From positions 1 to 6,372 of the forward strand of contig CANOBT010000257.1 in the NCBI GenBank assembly GCA_947564305.1: a DNA stretch of 6,372 bases. Direction: 5' to 3'. This document shows, piece by piece, positions 5,666 through 6,372 of this stretch; positions within the stretch are counted from its first letter, which is position 1, and the number at the start of each line of letters is the position of its first letter. The DNA is from an uncultured Lachnospiraceae bacterium (GTDB lineage Bacteria > Bacillota_A > Clostridia > Lachnospirales > Lachnospiraceae). A program made the position numbers and the translations under genes. The notes beneath the pieces were generated by a model. That model was not told where the DNA came from. It searched no databases and saw nothing but the letters and a program-made list of their open reading frames with translations.

Positions 5666-5713
5666 AAAAAACCACAATCCAGGTAGCTCTACTACCATCG
5701 ATTATGGCTTTTT
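5666..5713. terminator. Bidirectional rho-independent terminator capping the R-M cassette
   Basis: A long hairpin pairs CCACAATC (5672-5679) with GATTATGG (5700-5707, one mismatch) and GGTAG (5682-5686) with CTACC (5692-5696) around a 5-nt loop. It is framed by an A-run (5666-5671) and a T-run (5709-5713), so it can work on either strand. On the minus strand it would shield the controller promoter from read-through. A smaller hairpin, CATCATT/AATGATG (5649-5665), sits between it and the C-box. Confidence 0.7.
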
Positions 5714-5770
5714 CACCGTAATTCATCTATAAAGTACAGCAACTTAACTCTTATAACCTTAGTTTTCCTC

Positions 5771-5799
5771 TTGATAACTCTCCGAATCAGAGGTAAGAT
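5771..5799 (+). promoter_or_regulatory. Putative promoter of the 102-residue gene
   Basis: TTGATA (5771-5776), a 17-bp spacer and TAAGAT (5794-5799). Transcription from about 5806 gives a leader of about 19 nt that carries AAAGGAGGG. The spacer contains a small CTCT...AGAG inverted repeat. The -10 is only moderate. The rest of 5714-5824 shows no gene. Confidence 0.5.
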
Positions 5800-5824
5800 A
5801 CAACACCACGAAAGGAGGGATTGG

Positions 5825-6133
5825 ATGGAAACAGAATCTGCATTGTACCAGCTCATGGGCATCCGCATGAACGACATCATGAACGGCATCACAAGCGGTG
5901 ACGGAGAATATCAGAAAATCATCCAAAAATCTGACGAATACTCCGACAAGTTAGAAGATCTGGAACTGCCGAAAGAAGTCCGGCTACTGATTGACCGCTA
6001 TGTCAGCGAGCAGAACGCTCTTGGCGCCCGGTATGGGATGCTCGCCTACCTGCTTGGATTTTCCGACTGCAAAGAGCTGCTTTTGGAAAAATGCCTGCCC
6101 ATAGGAACAAAAGAAAAGGTTTCAGAAGCGTAA
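5825..6133 (+). CDS. Small uncharacterised helical protein (DUF6809-like)
   Basis: The product is 102 residues, apparently all helical, soluble and acidic, with no signal peptide or membrane segment. The visible pattern is an N-terminal QLMGIRMNDI, a central GDGEYQKIIQKSDEYSDKL (residues about 25-43), the segment LPKEVRLLIDRYVSEQNAL, and YGMLAYLLGF toward the C-terminus. This resembles the short Lachnospiraceae element proteins grouped as DUF6809, whose role is unknown; the assignment is from memory. The ATG at 5825 is selected because AAAGGAGGGA (5811-5820) precedes it by about 5 nt; the same frame extends to 5771, but that would overlap the promoter. It has its own terminator 22 nt downstream and is therefore probably monocistronic. 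It faces away from the R-M cassette and shares the higher GC of the flanks, so it likely belongs to the element backbone. Confidence 0.8.
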   Translation: METESALYQLMGIRMNDIMNGITSGDGEYQKIIQKSDEYSDKLEDLELPKEVRLLIDRYVSEQNALGARYGMLAYLLGFSDCKELLLEKCLPIGTKEKVSEA

Positions 6134-6154
6134 TCTACATGTACCAAATCATGG

Positions 6155-6183
6155 AAAAGGGCTGCTTACAACAAGCCCTTTTT
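6155..6183. terminator. Rho-independent terminator
   Basis: AAAAGGGCT (6155-6163) pairs perfectly with AGCCCTTTT (6174-6182) around a 10-nt loop and continues into TTTTT (6179-6183). It follows the 102-residue gene by 22 nt. Since the stem ends in A and T runs it can also stop minus-strand transcripts coming from the phosphatase-like fragment. Confidence 0.88.
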
Positions 6184-6190
6184 CGTTTTC

Positions 6191-6334
6191 TCATTCATAG
6201 CCGAGCCTTAGTAGTCTAAATCGTAGTAATTTTAAGGTTTCCCACCATATTTTTCCTTACCATGCCCCAGTTTGCAAAGGTATGGGGTATAGTAAAACTG
6301 ACCTGCCGTGGCACACGAAAAGTATTTTTATCAT
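6191..6334 (-). pseudogene. Fossil mini-ORF starting like a low-molecular-weight protein-tyrosine phosphatase
   Basis: The minus strand has AGGAGG (6350-6345) and, 10 nt later, an ATG at 6334. The first codons read MIKILFVCHGRS, which matches the beta-strand and P-loop start of low-molecular-weight phosphatases (typically FVCxGNICRS) with three residues missing between G and R. Homology then ends; a TAA follows codon 25 (6259-6257). The same frame stays open afterwards, ending in LKLLRFRLLRLGYE before a TGA (6193-6191), 48 codons in all. No functional enzyme can result. It looks like a degenerate, perhaps repeated, element end rather than a working gene, but a genuine 25-residue peptide is possible because the ribosome site is intact. 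Confidence 0.4.
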
Positions 6335-6367
6335 AATAAATTTTCCTCCTAAAATGCCCCGGTTTGC
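6251..6367. repeat. Pair of imperfect direct repeats bracketing the phosphatase-like fragment
   Basis: The core ATGCCCC-R-GTTTGC occurs at 6262-6275 (R = A) and 6354-6367 (R = G), 92 bp apart, each preceded by TTTTCCT (6251-6257 and 6341-6347). The copies flank the P-loop-like codons. On the minus strand TTTTCCT supplies AGGAAAA, so both copies carry a ribosome-site-like sequence. The right copy runs to the window edge, so the full unit length is unknown. Confidence 0.55.
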
Positions 6368-6372
6368 CGTGT

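Noticed and set aside
5771..5824. Longer N-terminus for the 102-residue protein
   Set aside because: It would overlap the predicted promoter and skip the clear AAAGGAGGG that points to the ATG at 5825.

Overview
The window looks like an accessory, mobile-element region from a gut-type Clostridia genome (Lachnospiraceae/Ruminococcaceae-like). This is inferred from strong AGGAGG ribosome binding sites, mixed codon use, a P4-type primase paired with an excisionase-like HTH gene, and small Lachnospiraceae-style proteins. No rRNA, tRNA, CRISPR array or transposase was seen.

Left block (1-3164, moderate GC). A minus-strand pair encodes a short excisionase-family HTH protein and, directly downstream, a large PrimPol/SF3-helicase replication protein that runs off the left edge. 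Across a 155-bp divergent promoter region with overlapping -35 boxes and short repeats, a 368-residue protein of unknown function is read on the plus strand; it ends in a four-cysteine zinc-finger-like motif and a very basic tail. The set resembles the replication and control module of an integrative element or phage satellite.

Middle non-coding stretch (3165-3480). It holds a long inverted repeat, two mutually exclusive hairpins built on C6/G5/C5 tracts, and a 27-codon reading frame resembling the extreme N-terminus of a DNA methylase. That frame stops just before the next block, which suggests a residue of an earlier restriction-modification (R-M) gene.

R-M cassette (about 3481-5713, clearly AT-richer). 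Three minus-strand genes are in the order controller (C), endonuclease (R), methyltransferase (M). R looks like the ApaLI family, with a PD-(D/E)xK core. M is a beta-class amino-methyltransferase carrying an extra C-terminal domain that resembles a degenerate nuclease fold. A C-box operator lies upstream of C. A near-consensus promoter sits directly against the R start, with a second C-box-like site on its -35, so R-M could be transcribed with almost no leader. A bidirectional hairpin terminator caps the cassette on its right.

Right block (5714-6372). A small plus-strand gene of unknown function has its own promoter and terminator. It is followed by a minus-strand fossil frame that begins like a low-molecular-weight tyrosine phosphatase and is bracketed by direct repeats.

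Family names come from recognising motifs by eye; no database search was possible.
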